DNA from: JALOAD01 sp023228995 [NCBI: Candidatus Muiribacterium halophilum]
GTDB lineage: Bacteria > Muiribacteriota > Muiribacteriia > Muiribacteriales
Assembly: GCA_023228995.1 (NCBI GenBank)
Contig: JALOAD010000041.1
Span: 1 to 31,482 of the forward strand
Direction of reading: 5' to 3'
Length of the DNA stretch: 31,482 bases
The notes under the pieces are model-generated. The model did not search any database, was not told the origin of the DNA, and saw only the letters and a list, made by a program, of their open reading frames with translations. Of the stretch, positions 29,385 through 31,482 are shown in pieces. A program made the translations under genes and the position numbers. Position 1 is the stretch's first letter. Every line of letters starts with the position of its first letter.

Positions 29385-30181
29385 AATATATAAGGACATT
29401 TAATGAATCCACAAACACTTCAGAAATTGAAGCTATTTGTAAAAAATATAATATAAAAAACTACATAATTAATGAAGATGGTTCCATTGATGTAGATGGA
29501 AATGTTGATTTGTATAAAAAAAAATTAAAAGTATTACCTTTGAAATTTAGAAAGGTTAGTGGGAATTTCCATTGTAATTATAATCAATTAATATCCTTAG
29601 AGGGTGCTCCTCAAAGTATAGGTGGTAATTTTTATTGTAGTGATAATCAATTAATATCTTTGGTGGGTTGTCCTCAAAGTGTAGGTGGTGATTTCCATTG
29701 TGGTTTTAATAATTTAATATCCTTAGAAGGTGCTCCTCAAAGTGTAGGTGGGGACTTTTATTGTGGTCATAATCAATTAATTTCTTTGATGGGTAGTCCT
29801 CAAAGTGTAGGTGGTGACTTTTATTTTGGTTATAATCAGTTAACAACCTTAGAGGGTGTTCCTAAAAGAGTAGGTGGTATATTTTGGTGTGATTCTAATA
29901 ATCTTAAAAATATAGATTATTTACCTAAATATTATAAAGAATTATATATATCTAATAATCCAATTACTAAAATAATAGATTTATTTATATCATCTAATGA
30001 AAACGAAAGGATATCTAATAGAGAAGATAAAGAATTAATTATGGATTTTATAGATAGAGAAATGATACAACAAGATATATTATTAGTAAATAGATTAGTA
30101 GAATTCTTATATGATATAGATAAACCAAAATCTAAAGAAGAACTAATAGAGTTATTAAAAAATAATTATACAATACGATGA
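29381..30181 (+). CDS. Head-targeted LRR protein, copy 2
   Basis: It is a full paralogue of copy 1, of the same length (266 aa), beginning MKYIRTFNESTNTSE. It has five 21-residue repeats and a half repeat; one unit has Phe in place of the repeat Cys (GGDFYFGYNQ). The start overlaps the previous stop by 4 bases (ATGA). The C-terminal coding segment 30035-30132 is identical to 29238-29335 of copy 1 over 98 bases, a mark of recent duplication or gene conversion. Confidence 0.82.
   Translation: MKYIRTFNESTNTSEIEAICKKYNIKNYIINEDGSIDVDGNVDLYKKKLKVLPLKFRKVSGNFHCNYNQLISLEGAPQSIGGNFYCSDNQLISLVGCPQSVGGDFHCGFNNLISLEGAPQSVGGDFYCGHNQLISLMGSPQSVGGDFYFGYNQLTTLEGVPKRVGGIFWCDSNNLKNIDYLPKYYKELYISNNPITKIIDLFISSNENERISNREDKELIMDFIDREMIQQDILLVNRLVEFLYDIDKPKSKEELIELLKNNYTIR
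29561..29914 (+). repeat. 63-bp tandem LRR-coding repeats, copy 2
   Basis: Five full units and one partial unit of 63 bp at the same position in the gene as in copy 1, with substitutions concentrated in the xx positions after Cys. Confidence 0.85.
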
Positions 30182-31041
30182 AATATATAAAAACATTTAA
30201 TGAAAATATAAACATATCAGAAATTGAAGCTATTTGTAAAAAATATAATATAAAAAACTACATAATTAATGAAGATGGTTCTATTGATGTAGATGGTGAT
30301 GTTGATTTGTATAAAAAAAAATTAAAAGTATTACCTTTGAAATTTAGAAAGGTTAGTGGGAATTTCCATTGTAATTATAATCAATTAATATCCTTAGAAG
30401 GTGCTCCTCAAAGTATAGGTGGTAATTTTTATTGTAGAGATAATAAATTAACTTCTTTGGTTGGTTGTCCTCAAAGTGTAGGTGGGGATTTTTATTGTAG
30501 TTATAATCAATTAATATCCTTAGAAGGTGCTCCTCAAAGTATAGGTTGGGATTTTTATTGTAGTAATAATAAATTAATATCCTTAGAGGGTGCTCCTCAA
30601 AGAGTAGATGGTAATTTTGAATGTGGTAGTAATAAATTAACCACCTTAGAAGGTGCTCCTCAAAGAGTAGATGGTAATTTTTATTGTTGTTATAATCAAT
30701 TAACAAGCTTAGTAGGTGCTCCTAAAAGAGTTGGTGATATATTTTTCTGTTATTCTAATAATCTTAAAAATATAGATTATTTACCAAAATATTATAAAGA
30801 ATTAGATATATCTAATAATCCAATTTTTAAAATAATAAAGTTATTTATAACAACTAATGAATATGTAGAGATATCTAATAGAGAAGATAAAGATTTAATT
30901 ATGGATTTTATAGATAGAGAAATTATACAACAAGATAAATTATTAGTAAATAGATTAGTAGAATTCTCACATGATATAGGAAAACCAAAATCTAAAGAAG
31001 AACTAATAGAGTTATTAAAAAATGATTATGAAATACGATGA
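30178..31041 (+). CDS. Head-targeted LRR protein, copy 3 (one extra repeat)
   Basis: It has the same three-part plan, starting MKYIKTFNENINISE, but is 287 residues long: exactly one 21-residue unit more than copies 1 and 2. Two of its units have Asp for Gly (RVDGNFECGSN, RVDGNFYCCYN) and one has GWDFYC. It begins in a 4-base overlap with copy 2 and ends in a 4-base overlap with copy 4. The whole array is thus one operon with coupled translation. Confidence 0.82.
   Translation: MKYIKTFNENINISEIEAICKKYNIKNYIINEDGSIDVDGDVDLYKKKLKVLPLKFRKVSGNFHCNYNQLISLEGAPQSIGGNFYCRDNKLTSLVGCPQSVGGDFYCSYNQLISLEGAPQSIGWDFYCSNNKLISLEGAPQRVDGNFECGSNKLTTLEGAPQRVDGNFYCCYNQLTSLVGAPKRVGDIFFCYSNNLKNIDYLPKYYKELDISNNPIFKIIKLFITTNEYVEISNREDKDLIMDFIDREIIQQDKLLVNRLVEFSHDIGKPKSKEELIELLKNDYEIR
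30358..30774 (+). repeat. 63-bp tandem LRR-coding repeats, copy 3
   Basis: Six full 63-bp units and one partial unit. The extra unit relative to copies 1 and 2 accounts for the 63-base length difference of the gene. Confidence 0.85.
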
Positions 31042-31482
31042 AATATATAAGGACATTTAATGAATCTACAAACACCTCAGAAATTGAAGCTATTTGTGAA
31101 AAATATTATATAAAAAACTACATAATTAATGAAGATGGCTCCATTGATGTAAATGGCGATGTTAACTTAAACGGAAATAATTTAAGAGTGTTACCATTAA
31201 AATTTAGAAAGGTCAGTGGGAATTTTAAATGTGGTTTTAATAAACTAACATCATTAAAAGGTAGTCCTCAAAATGTAGGTGGTTATTTTTCTTGTAGTGA
31301 TAATCAATTAACTTCTTTAGTAGGTGCTCCTGAAAGTATAGGTGGAGATTTTTATTGTAGTAGTAATCAATTAACATCCTTAGAGGGTAGTCCTCAGAGT
31401 GTAGGTGGGGATTTTTCTTGTCATAGATGTCAATTAATCACCTTAGAGGGTGCTCCACATACTATAGGTGGGGATTTTGATT
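31038..31482 (+). CDS. Head-targeted LRR protein, copy 4 (partial at right edge)
   Basis: The frame runs from the ATG at 31038 (overlapping the previous stop) to the window end with no stop. It starts MKYIRTFNESTNTSE and keeps the shared domain, though with a changed segment (NLNGNNLRVLPLKF in place of DLYKKKLKVLPLKF). At least four repeats follow, including SCHRCQLITLEGAP with an additional Cys. It is the most diverged of the four visible copies and the series may continue beyond the window. Confidence 0.8.
   Translation, partial: MKYIRTFNESTNTSEIEAICEKYYIKNYIINEDGSIDVNGDVNLNGNNLRVLPLKFRKVSGNFKCGFNKLTSLKGSPQNVGGYFSCSDNQLTSLVGAPESIGGDFYCSSNQLTSLEGSPQSVGGDFSCHRCQLITLEGAPHTIGGDFD

Noticed and set aside
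1-31482. CRISPR array, tRNA genes, insertion sequences
   Set aside because: No repeat-spacer pattern, cloverleaf-like GC-rich segment or transposase motif was seen; the only regular repeats are the LRR-coding units.

Overview
This window looks like part of a large, very AT-rich tailed-phage genome whose host is probably a member of the Bacteroidota. Three things point that way. (1) At least nine sites on both strands fit the Bacteroidota housekeeping promoter (TTTG or TTAG, 19-20 bp, TAnnTTTG) just upstream of genes, with no clear Shine-Dalgarno sequences. (2) Genes are short, tightly packed and often overlap by 1-11 bases. (3) Many proteins start with a short peptide like the capsid-targeting sequence of T4 internal head proteins. 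No terminase, portal, capsid or polymerase gene is present, so the phage lineage is an inference. No tRNA, rRNA, CRISPR array or insertion sequence was seen.

Left part (1-14.7 kb, all genes on the minus strand): an accessory region of small operons, most with their own Bacteroidota-type promoter. It holds an EcoRI-family adenine methyltransferase next to a DUF262-HNH nuclease, a second stand-alone DUF262 protein under a near-identical promoter, a SemiSWEET-like transporter, a DUF2958 protein, a protein-kinase-like protein and a zinc-ribbon protein that both carry the head-targeting peptide, an MgtC/SapB-family membrane protein, a protein with a His/Cys pair like caspase-fold peptidases, and a second DNA methyltransferase. 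Many other small genes are unrecognised.

Middle part (14.7-20 kb, mostly plus strand): a 342-base divergent intergenic region with a perfect 27-bp inverted repeat, then a membrane-anchored small protein, a lytic transglycosylase, another head-targeted protein, a GT-A-type glycosyltransferase, a nucleotidyltransferase of the poly(A) polymerase/CCA-adding type, and a ClpP-like serine protease, ending in a strong bidirectional terminator.

Right part (20-31.5 kb): minus-strand genes for a coiled-coil protein, an Hc1-like histone, a four-helix membrane protein, an AAA+ ATPase, a highly charged small protein, an 854-residue probable virion protein and a 452-residue head-targeted protein. A perfect 38-bp palindrome then separates these from a plus-strand operon with one head-targeted protein and four tandem leucine-rich-repeat paralogues, all with the head-targeting peptide; the last runs off the right edge.

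Two expression classes can be read from the DNA. The TTTG/TAnnTTTG promoters sit before accessory, probably early, genes. A different motif, TTAATATATAA, lies about 14-23 nt before the start codons of head-targeted and structural-type genes and is a candidate late promoter. The most interesting hypothesis is that the phage packages a set of effector proteins (kinase-like, zinc-ribbon, LRR and others) in its head by a common N-terminal signal and delivers them with the DNA.
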